7,993 nucleotides of DNA from Actinomycetes bacterium (GTDB lineage: Bacteria; Actinomycetota; Acidimicrobiia; Acidimicrobiales; RAAP-2): the NCBI GenBank assembly GCA_021787255.1, contig JAJYMD010000142.1, forward strand, positions 1 through 7,993. Direction: 5' to 3'. The notes beneath the pieces were generated by a model, which saw only the letters and a list, made by a program, of their open reading frames with translations, did not search any database and had not been told where the DNA came from. This document shows, one piece after another, positions 1 through 5,928 of this stretch. The translations under genes were made by a program, and so were the position numbers. Every line of letters starts with the position of its first letter. Positions within the stretch are counted from its first letter, which is position 1.

Positions 1-8
1 CGAGCGCC

Positions 9-45
9 GACGGCCGAAATCGAAGGCTGACGGCCGAAATCGAAG
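9..45. repeat. Two-copy tandem repeat, 20-bp period
   Basis: A 17-base sequence, GACGGCCGAAATCGAAG, occurs at 9-25 and again at 29-45 without mismatch. The first bases of the window may be the end of a further diverged copy, so the array may begin outside the window. It lies just upstream of the archease reading frame. No function can be assigned. Confidence 0.7.
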
Positions 46-64
46 AGCGATCGAACCGTCGGCG

Positions 65-607
65 GTGAGGCTCGCGGCCGGTCGGTCGAACCTGTACTTT
101 CGCCTCTACTCGGAGAGCCGAGCGCCCGGCACGCTCTGGGGTGTGGAAGGCACCGCGAGCCGCTCGCAGGGGAAGGCACCGACACGTCCCGGCGGAACGG
201 GCCACCGCCAGCTCCCTCACCCCGCCGACTGCCTGCTCGAGGCCTGGGGACCCGACCGGGCATCCTGCCTCACCGAGACGCTGCTCGCGCTCGTCGAGAC
301 CTTCGCCGAGGTCCGAGACCCGGCGGCGACCGAGGTCCTGCCGCTTGCGGCATCGGAGACCGGTGCAGAGGACGCGCTGGTCTCGCTGCTCGAGGAGGTG
401 ATCTACGTCGTGGACGCGCTCGGCGTGGTCCCGGTTCGCTTCCATTTGGCCGAGGCAGAAGACGGCGGGCTGACCGGGGACATGGAGGTGGTCCCAGCGA
501 GCCAGGTCCATCTCGTGGGGCCGGTTCCCAAAGCCGTCTCGTACCACGCGCTGCAGGCCGCCCCGACGGAGGGGGGCTGGCAGTGCCGGGTCCTGGTGGA
601 CGTGTGA
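65..607 (+). CDS. Archease, RtcB activating factor
   Basis: Archease is the small metal-binding partner of the RNA ligase RtcB; in studied systems it speeds RtcB guanylylation and allows multiple turnover. The family core starts near residue 46 with [17 protein letters not shown], matching the usual H-T-A-D-x-x-x-E-A-W/G start including the conserved Asp (residue 55). It continues with a helix [13 protein letters not shown] (108-120, usually LLxELLYLxExxG). It ends with KAVSYHALQ (156-164) and [10 protein letters not shown] (171-180), the typical KAVTYHxL...WxxxVxxDV finish. The start is uncertain. GTG 65 gives 180 residues with about 45 unmatched N-terminal residues; the in-frame GTG 143 gives 154, nearer the usual 135-150, but its ribosome site is poor. 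The stop overlaps the rtcB start, so the two are probably co-transcribed and translationally coupled. Family call is secure; start is not. Confidence 0.88.
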   Translation: MRLAAGRSNLYFRLYSESRAPGTLWGVEGTASRSQGKAPTRPGGTGHRQLPHPADCLLEAWGPDRASCLTETLLALVETFAEVRDPAATEVLPLAASETGAEDALVSLLEEVIYVVDALGVVPVRFHLAEAEDGGLTGDMEVVPASQVHLVGPVPKAVSYHALQAAPTEGGWQCRVLVDV

Positions 608-2070
608 GTAGCTCGTCTCGAATGCCGCTTCCCTCAGGGCCGGTTGGGCTCGTCGCGGTCCCCGACGCCACCGACCGGTGGCGCATCGACCCGGTGGGGG
701 ACATGCTGGTGCCCGGCATCGTGTTCGCCTCGAGGAGGCTGCTCGAACATGCCGTGGAGGACGAAGCGCTGCGCCAGGTGGCGAACGTCGCAACGCTGCC
801 GGGGATCGTCGATGCGTCGTTCGCGATGCCCGACGTCCACTCTGGCTACGGCTTCCCCATCGGCGGTGTGGCTGCCACCGACGTCGGCGCCGGCGGCGTC
901 GTGTCACCGGGAGGCGTCGGTTTCGACATCTCCTGCGGTGTCCGGCTGCTCGCGTCACCTCTCAGCGCCGGCGAGCTGAAGCCGAAGCTCGTGGAGCTCA
1001 TGGACGCGCTCGACGCCGGGACTCCCCGCGGTCTCGGGCCCGGCGGGGTGTGGCACCTGCCCGACAGGGTCGCCCTCGACGGCGTCCTCCGCGAGGGTGT
1101 TCGTGCCGCGCTGAAGGCAGGGTTGGGGACCGAGGCGGACCTCGAGCGGTGCGAGGACCGGGGTGTCATCGCCGGAGCCGATCCCTTGCAGGTGAGCGAG
1201 CGAGCCCGCGCCAGAGGGATCGGCCAAGTCGGAAGCCTCGGATCGGGCAACCATTTCCTCGAAGTCCAGGAGGTCGAGGAGATCTTCGACCCGGTGTGCG
1301 CAGACGCGTTCGGGCTCTCAGGCTCGCAGGTCTGCGTCATGATCCACTCCGGCTCGAGAGGCCTCGGGCACCAGATCTGCTCGGACCACGTGCGCGTGAT
1401 GATCGACGCGATGCGGCGGTACCACATCGCCGTGCCCGACCTGCAGCTGGCCTGCGCGCCCGTCACGTCGGTCGAGGGCGAGGCCTACCTCTCGGCGATG
1501 GCCGCAGCCGCCAACTACGGCAGGGCCAACCGGCAGGCATTGACCGCCGCGACCCGCCGAGCCTTTCGAGCGACGGTCGGCACGGGAGACCTTGCGCTGG
1601 TCTACGACGTCTCCCACAATCTGGCCAAGCTGGAGCGGCACACAGTCGGCGGAGAGCCACGGCTGCTGTGCGTGCACCGCAAAGGCGCGACGCGAGCGCT
1701 CCCTCCGGGGCACCGCGACCTCCCAGAGGACCTGCGCGCCGTCGGCCAGCCGGTCCTCGTGCCCGGCTCGATGGGAACTGCGTCGTACGTGCTCGTCGGG
1801 GACGATCCGGGCGGCGCCTTCTCTTCGGCCTGCCATGGGGCCGGGCGCACGATGAGCCGTCACGCCGCGCTCCGAGAAGTCCACGGAGGGGCCCTGCGCC
1901 GCGAGCTCGAGTCGTCCGGCATCGCCGTCCGGGCACGGTCGGATCGGGGCCTGGCCGAGGAAGCGCCCCTGGCCTACAAGGACGTCGACGAGGTGGTCAT
2001 GACCTGCGAACGCGCCGGGCTGGCACGTCGAGTCGCCCGGCTGCGACCCCTCGGCGTGGTGAAGGGCTGA
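604..2070 (+). CDS. rtcB: RNA-splicing ligase RtcB
   Basis: RtcB is a GTP- and Mn2+-dependent ligase that joins RNA 3'-phosphate or 2',3'-cyclic phosphate ends to 5'-OH ends through a guanylylated histidine. It serves tRNA splicing or RNA repair in the cytoplasm. From GTG 604 the protein has 488 residues, close to the usual 480. Motifs in order are [14 protein letters not shown] (75-88), [11 protein letters not shown] with metal ligand Cys111, GSGNHFLE with Asn216/His217, HSGSRG with His248, SHNLAKLE with His338, VHRKGATR (356-363) and CHGAGR with the nucleotidylated His411. All expected metal ligands and the active-site histidine are present, so the enzyme should be active. I chose GTG 604 because it forms a GTGA overlap with the archease stop. 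An in-frame GTG at 583 and ATG at 622 are alternatives. Confidence 0.96.
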   Translation: MSSSSRMPLPSGPVGLVAVPDATDRWRIDPVGDMLVPGIVFASRRLLEHAVEDEALRQVANVATLPGIVDASFAMPDVHSGYGFPIGGVAATDVGAGGVVSPGGVGFDISCGVRLLASPLSAGELKPKLVELMDALDAGTPRGLGPGGVWHLPDRVALDGVLREGVRAALKAGLGTEADLERCEDRGVIAGADPLQVSERARARGIGQVGSLGSGNHFLEVQEVEEIFDPVCADAFGLSGSQVCVMIHSGSRGLGHQICSDHVRVMIDAMRRYHIAVPDLQLACAPVTSVEGEAYLSAMAAAANYGRANRQALTAATRRAFRATVGTGDLALVYDVSHNLAKLERHTVGGEPRLLCVHRKGATRALPPGHRDLPEDLRAVGQPVLVPGSMGTASYVLVGDDPGGAFSSACHGAGRTMSRHAALREVHGGALRRELESSGIAVRARSDRGLAEEAPLAYKDVDEVVMTCERAGLARRVARLRPLGVVKG

Positions 2071-2131
2071 GGACCGGAGGGACTTTCGCCTCTAGCGAAC
2101 CCGGCCAGCATGTGGTTCAATGCAAGTGGTT

Positions 2132-2233
2132 CACGAGATGGCAGAGGGAGCCGTCAAAGGCTGAGAGGCGGAGCAATCCGCGACCTCCAATACCTGACCC
2201 GGACAATGCCGGCGAAGGGAAGTCCATCCCGTG
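2132..2233 (+). promoter_or_regulatory. TPP riboswitch (THI element), no thiamine gene downstream
   Basis: TPP riboswitches are RNA leaders that bind thiamine pyrophosphate and usually repress thiamine synthesis or transport genes. Conserved blocks seen here are CTGAGA (2161-2166), then ACCTGA (2192-2197), CCGGACAATGCCGG (2199-2212) and GCGAAGGGA. P1 is GATGG (2137-2141) with CCATC (2224-2228), extended past one A-C mismatch by CACG (2132-2135) with CGTG (2230-2233). P2 is GAGG (2144-2147) with CCTC (2184-2187), and a short P3 is GCC/GGC (2150-2152, 2159-2161). An extra arm GCGGA-GCAA-TCCGC (2168-2181) closes on a GNRA loop. AAGGGAAG (2215-2222) could act as a ribosome site for GTG 2231, which lies in the outer P1. 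The frame from GTG 2231 matches no thiamine protein I know and soon runs antisense to the DUF1707 gene. The aptamer call is strong; its target is unknown. Confidence 0.9.
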
Positions 2234-2272
2234 AACCGTTGCGCGTGCTGGGGGACCCCGTCGGACTTCCCT
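2216..2272. promoter_or_regulatory. 10-bp inverted repeat, possible riboswitch expression platform or terminator
   Basis: AGGGAAGTCC (2216-2225) is perfectly complementary to GGACTTCCCT (2263-2272), with 37 bases between. The left arm includes the last conserved TPP-aptamer block, the 3' side of P1 and the putative Shine-Dalgarno. This pairing and the ligand-bound aptamer therefore cannot both form. That is the layout of an antiaptamer switch. Because the repeat is symmetric it could equally act as a terminator for the DUF1707 transcript coming from the other strand. No U-tract is present on either side. Confidence 0.5.
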
Positions 2273-2318
2273 GGACCGCCGGGCGGCACCCTCCCTCGAG
2301 GCAGCTGCGGATCCTGCG

Positions 2319-2903
2319 TCAGCGCGCGTTTCGAGCTCTGCCAGCTCCGAGCTCCCGCCCGGCCCACAGACCCAAGGCTGCTGCAGCCAGCGGCCACAGC
2401 TCCCACACGCCGGTCACCGTCTGCACGATCGCGGCGGCGACCAGCATCGCCGTCGCTGCGACGAGCACGAGGCGCCGCGACACGACCCCGCGACGACCGT
2501 CCTGGCTCGAGCCTCCGAGCGGCGGTACGTCGCCGATCAGTTCGTAGAGCTCGTGGCGGTGGCGGCTGCGCAGCACCGCCTCGACCCGCCGCTCGGCTTC
2601 CTCCAAGTCCAGCCGTCCCTCGCCGACGGCGTGTGAGATCCTCCGGGTCGCCTCTTCTCGCTCGGCGTCCGAGGCGAGCACCGGGCGAGGCTGTCCCTCC
2701 GCCGTGGAGACGCCGGTGCGTCTGGTCGCATGGTGCTCGCGCCAGCGTGCGCCTCCGGACCTGATCGCTGCCGTGGCCGCCGCCAGCACGAGAAAGAAGA
2801 GGAGGACCACCAGGACCGGCAGGACCATCTCGAGCGACGGCCCCGGCCCTCCCCACATCGCGTGATGCCAGGGTAGTCCGCCATAGCCGTGGTACTCGGG
2901 CAT
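2319..2903 (-). CDS. DUF1707 domain membrane protein
   Basis: The 194-residue protein starts with a Gly/His/Trp-rich stretch (1-22) and a membrane segment (about 26-47). A soluble DUF1707 domain (about 74-127) follows, recognisable by RPVLASDAEREEATRRI, then GEGRLDLEEAERRVEAVL and HELYELIGDVP. This matches the family pattern of ASDADRE, GRL-x-x-E-E-x-x-x-R and E-L-x-x-L-x-x-D-L-P. Two closely spaced membrane segments (about 145-165 and 168-185, containing WELWPLAAAALGLWAG) resemble the two-helix hairpin that often follows this domain. The molecular function of DUF1707 is unknown; it is common in Actinobacteria and often occurs with membrane anchors. ATG 2903 is preceded on its strand by GGTGAGG at suitable spacing. 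The gene is divergent from the small membrane protein at 3190 and runs toward the riboswitch on the other strand. Confidence 0.8.
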   Translation of the reverse strand: MPEYHGYGGLPWHHAMWGGPGPSLEMVLPVLVVLLFFLVLAAATAAIRSGGARWREHHATRRTGVSTAEGQPRPVLASDAEREEATRRISHAVGEGRLDLEEAERRVEAVLRSRHRHELYELIGDVPPLGGSSQDGRRGVVSRRLVLVAATAMLVAAAIVQTVTGVWELWPLAAAALGLWAGRELGAGRARNAR

Positions 2904-2926
2904 CAGCGCCTCACCACCTTCACCTC

Positions 2927-2962
2927 GGGGAGGGATACGCGACGACCGGCACGTCCCTCCCC
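2927..2962. repeat. 9-bp perfect inverted repeat upstream of the DUF1707 gene
   Basis: GGGGAGGGA (2927-2935) is mirrored exactly by TCCCTCCCC (2954-2962), separated by 18 bases. It ends 23 bases before the DUF1707 start, just outside its ribosome site. It could be an operator dyad or a hairpin in the 5' leader. The 286-base divergent region (2904-3189) shows no other clear element. A small TCACC/GGTGA hairpin occurs near 2983-2997, and TAGCCT at 3141 is at best a weak -10 candidate for the gene at 3190. Confidence 0.5.
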
Positions 2963-3189
2963 TGCCGACGCGTACCCGCCGGTCACCTCTCGGGTGAACT
3001 CTAGTGCGTCAGCCGCTCCGATCCCCAGGGTCGAACGTCACAGGCCTCAGCCCCGCAGGACGAGCCGTCCCGCGGACCGTCGATCCTCGTCCTCCGCCCA
3101 TTGTGACTCTCGCCCCTACGGAGGACGGCGTCGCCGCACATAGCCTCGGATCGGGATGGGAGCTGCAAAGAGGAAGGAGGTGAGTCCCA

Positions 3190-3636
3190 ATGAGCATGAG
3201 GTACATCAGCAACGCCGCAGTCGTACTCCTCGGTGGCTTGGTGGTGGTGCTCAGCGTGGGGCTGCACTCTGCGATTGGCATCAGGTGGGCTTCGTTCGCC
3301 ATCGCCATCGGCATCGTGGGAATCGCAGGGCTCGCCGAGCTCGATCGGCGACTCGCACCGATCCAGCGCGTGCTGGATCTGAGCATGGTCGCGGCGGCTG
3401 GCACGCTCATCGCGATCACCGACTACTTCGGTGGCACGACGCTCAAGTGGCTGGCGTTCGCGCTCGCGCTCGGCACGGTCGGAGTCGCGTTCGCAGGCCT
3501 GACGCTGCACGAGGTCGAGACGTGGCGAGCCTCGCACCGGCTCGGTCAGCTCCACTGGCTCGCGTCGAAAGAAGAGGTCGGAGCCCCCACGGAACTGCCG
3601 AAGGAGGCGGAGATCGCAGGCCCACGGGCGGCGTGA
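3190..3636 (+). CDS. Small four-helix membrane protein, unknown function
   Basis: I do not recognise a named family. The 148-residue product has four predicted membrane segments at about 8-28, 32-51, 61-78 and 83-105. A polar, probably cytoplasmic tail (106-148) ends in a Glu/Pro/Ala-rich stretch. Charged loops are short: LAELDRRLAPIQR between helices 2 and 3, and FGGTTLK between 3 and 4. The start ATG 3190 is well supported. AAGGAGGTGA (3174-3183) is an almost ideal complement of the 16S rRNA 3' end at correct spacing, so strong translation is expected. ATG 3196 is a possible second start. The gene stands alone, divergent from the DUF1707 gene and followed by a strong hairpin. The layout resembles small SPW-repeat-type membrane proteins, but I do not see their W/SP signature. 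Confidence 0.78.
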   Translation: MSMRYISNAAVVLLGGLVVVLSVGLHSAIGIRWASFAIAIGIVGIAGLAELDRRLAPIQRVLDLSMVAAAGTLIAITDYFGGTTLKWLAFALALGTVGVAFAGLTLHEVETWRASHRLGQLHWLASKEEVGAPTELPKEAEIAGPRAA

Positions 3637-3682
3637 AAGAGCAGTCCACATGACGGCGGTCGACGCGTTGGTCCGGTTCCTT

Positions 3683-3714
3683 CGAGGAGCGGGTGCACAA
3701 GCGCCCGCTCCTCG
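3683..3714 (+). terminator. Strong hairpin after the small membrane protein gene
   Basis: A 14-bp stem, CGAGGAGCGGGTGC (3683-3696) with GCGCCCGCTCCTCG (3701-3714), contains one G-U pair and closes on an ACAA tetraloop. GGTCC/GGACC (3670-3674, 3716-3720) flank it as a further dyad. It begins 46 bases after the stop and ends 37 bases before the transpeptidase start. There is no U-tract, as is often the case in actinobacterial terminators, so termination is inferred from structure and position. Confidence 0.65.
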
Positions 3715-3751
3715 TGGACCCAGGGCAGCATGACGAGCGAAGAGGACGGAC

Positions 3752-5146
3752 GTGAGCATCGGGCGCGGGTCCTCCGGCGTGGCGCATCGGCGCCTGCGCA
3801 GGCTGCTGGGTCTGGCAGTGGCCATAGGCATCGTGGCGGTCTCGGCGAGAGCGGCGCTGGGGAGGTCATGGGCGCCACGGGCGCGTCACGATCTCGTGAG
3901 CCTCGACCTCGGTAGGACGAGCTGGGCGAGCGGGACGAGCGGGACGAGCGGGACGAGCGGGAATCCGGTGGGGCCCGGCGTCAAGGGAAGCGCCGGTCCG
4001 TCGAAGGGTACGCACCGGTGGGTGGCCTCGATGCTCCTTGTCCTGCTCGTGTGCGCAGGGACGGTGGTCGCGCTCGCGGCTCCCGGGACGTCTCGAGCGA
4101 GCCAGCAGCGTGGCTCGCTCCAGCGGCGATGGCATGCCGAAGCCCTCCGCCGGGCAGGGCCCACGCCCCAAGAGCGAGTGATCTCGGTCGCCCCGGCGAG
4201 CGGGGCGACGAACGTGGCTCCCGACACCAGGATCGTCGTGACGTTCTCCGAGCCAATCGAGCCGGGATCGCCCGATCCTCTGCTGCGACCAGCCATGAGA
4301 GGGTCCTGGCTCCTGGACAAGTCGCAGATGCGCTTCATTCCCTCGGTCTCCTTCGTGCCGTCGACTCTCTACACCGTGACGATCCGGGGTGGACCCAGGG
4401 GCGTACGGGCGCTCGACGGGCAAGTGCTCGAGAAGTCGGTCTCCTGGGCGTTCAGGATCGCTCCCGGCGGCGTGCTCCGGCTCCAGCAGCTCTTGGCGAA
4501 GCTCGGCTACTTGCCACTTTCCTTCTCCGGGCCCGAACCGCCGCCGGCCAGGATGGCGCTGGCACAGGCAGGCGCCTTCACCTGGCGGGACCCGGGCTTC
4601 CCTGCCGCCTACACGAGCCTGTGGTCGCCGACGCGCTTCAGCGCGCTCACGAGGGGCGCGCTCATGGCATTCGAGGCGCAGAACGGGCTCGCGATCGACA
4701 GCACACCCGGCGCGTCGGTCTGGGCCGCGCTGCTCACGGACGTCGTCACCGGGAAGAGGGACGCCGAGCCCGTGAGCTACGTGCTGGTCACAAAATCCCT
4801 GCCCGAGCACCTCACAGTCTGGGTGAACGGCAAGCTCGTCTTCTCCGACATCCCGTGCAACACCGGGGTGGCGGGCGCCCCGACGACAGACGGCACGTTC
4901 GAGGTGTACGCCCACATGGAGGTCTCGAACATGCGTGGCACCGACGTCACAGGGACGAGCTACGACGTCACAGTGCCCTGGGCGAGCTACTTCAACGGCG
5001 GCGAAGCCCTCCATGGCTACCCGAGGACAGCGTACGGCTTCCCCCAGTCCAACGGCTGCGTGGAGATGCCGATCGCCACAGCGGGGAGGGTCTGGCCCTT
5101 CACGCCGATCGGGACGCTCGTCACCGTCGTCGGGCCTACAGCCTGA
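3752..5146 (+). CDS. L,D-transpeptidase (YkuD) with Ig-like and peptidoglycan-binding domains
   Basis: L,D-transpeptidases make 3-3 peptide cross-links in peptidoglycan, or attach proteins to it, outside the membrane. From GTG 3752 the protein has 464 residues. Its parts are a hydrophobic segment (about 18-36), a Gly/Ser/Thr linker with TSG repeats (59-70), and a second hydrophobic segment (91-110, VASMLLVLLVCAGTVVALAA). A Big_5-type Ig-like domain follows (about 142-235, VISVAPASGATNVAPDTRIVVTFSEPI). Next is a peptidoglycan-binding-like region (about 240-328, LQQLLAKLGYL through ALMAFEAQNGL), then the YkuD catalytic domain (about 341-462). The catalytic signature is HGYP (His421) and SNGCVEM with Cys436. 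The Ig-like plus YkuD layout resembles mycobacterial LdtMt2-type enzymes. The start is uncertain: GTG 3752 has GAGGA upstream, while GTG 4022 or ATG 4031 would give a conventional signal peptide or anchor from the second hydrophobic segment. Confidence 0.9.
   Translation: MSIGRGSSGVAHRRLRRLLGLAVAIGIVAVSARAALGRSWAPRARHDLVSLDLGRTSWASGTSGTSGTSGNPVGPGVKGSAGPSKGTHRWVASMLLVLLVCAGTVVALAAPGTSRASQQRGSLQRRWHAEALRRAGPTPQERVISVAPASGATNVAPDTRIVVTFSEPIEPGSPDPLLRPAMRGSWLLDKSQMRFIPSVSFVPSTLYTVTIRGGPRGVRALDGQVLEKSVSWAFRIAPGGVLRLQQLLAKLGYLPLSFSGPEPPPARMALAQAGAFTWRDPGFPAAYTSLWSPTRFSALTRGALMAFEAQNGLAIDSTPGASVWAALLTDVVTGKRDAEPVSYVLVTKSLPEHLTVWVNGKLVFSDIPCNTGVAGAPTTDGTFEVYAHMEVSNMRGTDVTGTSYDVTVPWASYFNGGEALHGYPRTAYGFPQSNGCVEMPIATAGRVWPFTPIGTLVTVVGPTA
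3932..3958 (+). repeat. 9-bp tandem repeat encoding Thr-Ser-Gly
   Basis: Three exact copies of GGGACGAGC run from 3932 to 3958. Degenerate units flank them: GGGCGAGC before, and a GGACGAGC at 3914-3921. Read in the transpeptidase frame they give TSG-TSG-TSG. Because the unit is 9 bp, copy-number change would alter linker length without shifting frame. Confidence 0.8.
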
Positions 5147-5173
5147 CCGGCCATCTGGAGGCGGACCGGCCGG
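5147..5173 (+). terminator. Candidate hairpin after the transpeptidase stop
   Basis: CCGGCC (5147-5152) begins directly after the TGA stop and is complementary to GGCCGG (5168-5173), with a 15-base loop. There is no U-tract. It is a plausible but weak terminator for the transpeptidase message. Confidence 0.3.
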
Positions 5174-5224
5174 AGGTGGTCTCCGCTGAGGCCGTCGGCC
5201 GCGGAGGCGGTCGGCCCTCGCAGG

Positions 5225-5337
5225 CACCGCGTGCCGCATCTTCGTGCGAGCGCGTGCAGGCCTCGGAATCGGGTCCCGGAGTGGCAGGCTGCCACGGCGC
5301 CGCGTGGTGCAGCTTCGTGCGGGCGCGTGCAGGCTCC
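5225..5337. repeat. Imperfect 40-base direct repeat, 73-base period
   Basis: Bases 5225-5264 and 5298-5337 share the pattern C-R-CCGCGTG, then a variable few bases, then TTCGTGCG-R-GCGCGTGCAGGC. By eye I count about seven differences over 40 positions. The two copies flank a small perfect hairpin at 5281-5295. It may be a fragment of an intergenic repeat family; other copies outside the window would be needed to tell. Confidence 0.5.
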
Positions 5338-5430
5338 TTGCACGAGCTCCCGGCGCGCTGACGCGCTGAACGGAATTCTCGACAGCCTGCTAACCTGTCC
5401 ACGAGCTGGGCAGGAGCCCGGCAATCTCAC

Positions 5431-5475
5431 TCGACGAGGAGCCGCCCCCTTCCCCCCGGGGGGCCTCCTCGTCGA
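5431..5475. terminator. Long hairpin between convergent genes, likely bidirectional terminator
   Basis: TCGACGAGGAG (5431-5441) pairs perfectly with CTCCTCGTCGA (5465-5475). After a two-base CC bulge the stem continues with GCCCCC (5444-5449) against GGGGGC (5459-5464), leaving a nine-base loop. The total is 17 bp. It begins 15 bases past the DUF503 stop in that gene's direction, and it is also the last structure the transpeptidase message would meet. No clear U-tract is present on either strand. Confidence 0.65.
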
Positions 5476-5490
5476 CGAAGCGAGGCGTGC

Positions 5491-5790
5491 TCACCGTTCG
5501 GACGCCACCTCCACCCAATGCCTGCTCGTGTCGACCACCTCCAGCTCGGGGTGCGACCACACGAACCGCTCGGTCCGGTCCAACAGGTCGCCAGCATGGC
5601 GCGCGCTCGACGCGACCGCCGCGAATCCCAGGACCGCGAGCTGCCAACGGTCCTGTTCCGCGACCTCGCAGGCGGAGACCCCGAAGCGGTGGCGAGCGAC
5701 TTCGACGAGGTGGCGGACGACCGACCGCTTCGCCTTGAGCGAGTTGCTCTGGGGGATGCGGATCGTGATCCTGAGCGCGGCGACGTACAT
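5491..5790 (-). CDS. DUF503 family (YlxP-like) protein
   Basis: The 99-residue product matches the DUF503 family throughout. It opens with the hydrophobic strand MYVAALRITIRIP, then SLKAKRSVVRHLVEVARHRF (17-36, usual SLKxKRxVvxxLxxxxrxRF). FGVSACEV (36-43) follows, then QDRWQLAVLGFAAVASS (46-62, usual QDxWQxAxLGxaxVSnd) and a closing helix plus strand. Length is normal. YlxP proteins are often encoded near infB and rbfA and are thought to act around ribosome assembly or translation, but their reaction is unknown; here no such neighbours are seen. ATG 5790 was chosen because the family begins at this point. GGAG sits only two bases before it, so GTG 5793 is also possible. The frame is open upstream into an HxlR-like fragment, which could yield a longer fusion product. 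Confidence 0.85.
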   Translation of the reverse strand: MYVAALRITIRIPQSNSLKAKRSVVRHLVEVARHRFGVSACEVAEQDRWQLAVLGFAAVASSARHAGDLLDRTERFVWSHPELEVVDTSRHWVEVASER

Positions 5791-5928
5791 CACTCCAGAC
5801 TGCCGGACGGCCGTCGCCGCCTCGACACCCGCGCGGGGCCAGGGGTCGAGGTCCTGCTCCCCTGCCCGAGCCATCGCACGAGGAGCGCGTGGGGTTCCCG
5901 CGAGCGGTCCTGGCCTGACGGCGACGCC

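Larger units (their letters stand above)
5147..5490. other. Convergent intergenic region rich in repeats and hairpins
   Basis: This 344-base stretch lies between the transpeptidase and the DUF503 gene, which converge on it. I see no convincing gene in it. It holds the candidate hairpin at 5147-5173 and a short direct repeat GGCSGTCGGCC (5190-5200 and 5206-5216). It also has a 40-base imperfect direct repeat with a 73-base period and a GTGGCA-GGC-TGCCAC hairpin (5281-5295). Others are a CGTGCA/TGCACG hairpin (5326-5344), a tandem CGCGCTGA pair (5354-5369), a GCTGGGC-AGGA-GCCCGGC tetraloop hairpin (5405-5422) and the large hairpin at 5431-5475. Confidence 0.6.

Noticed and set aside
678..2234. 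Long Arg-rich + strand frame inside rtcB
   Set aside because: It is an out-of-frame shadow of rtcB, with the Arg/Pro/Ala bias expected for shifted GC-rich coding sequence and no family motif.
2231..2764. Long + strand frame after the riboswitch as a thiamine gene
   Set aside because: Only its first 29 codons lie outside the DUF1707 gene; the rest is antisense to it, Arg/Pro-rich, and shows no ThiC, ThiD, ThiE or transporter motif.
3730..3915. 61-codon ATG frame beginning before the transpeptidase
   Set aside because: It overlaps the transpeptidase start in another frame, is Arg/Gly/Ser-rich, and has no recognisable domain.
3866..5239. 457-codon minus-strand frame opposite the transpeptidase
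   Set aside because: The opposite strand encodes an unmistakable multidomain L,D-transpeptidase with catalytic His and Cys; the minus frame is Arg/Gly/Pro-rich and motif-free.
5225..5475. CRISPR array or attachment site in the repeat-rich intergenic region
   Set aside because: There are only two diverged repeat copies, no regular spacers, no cas genes, and no integrase or tRNA nearby.
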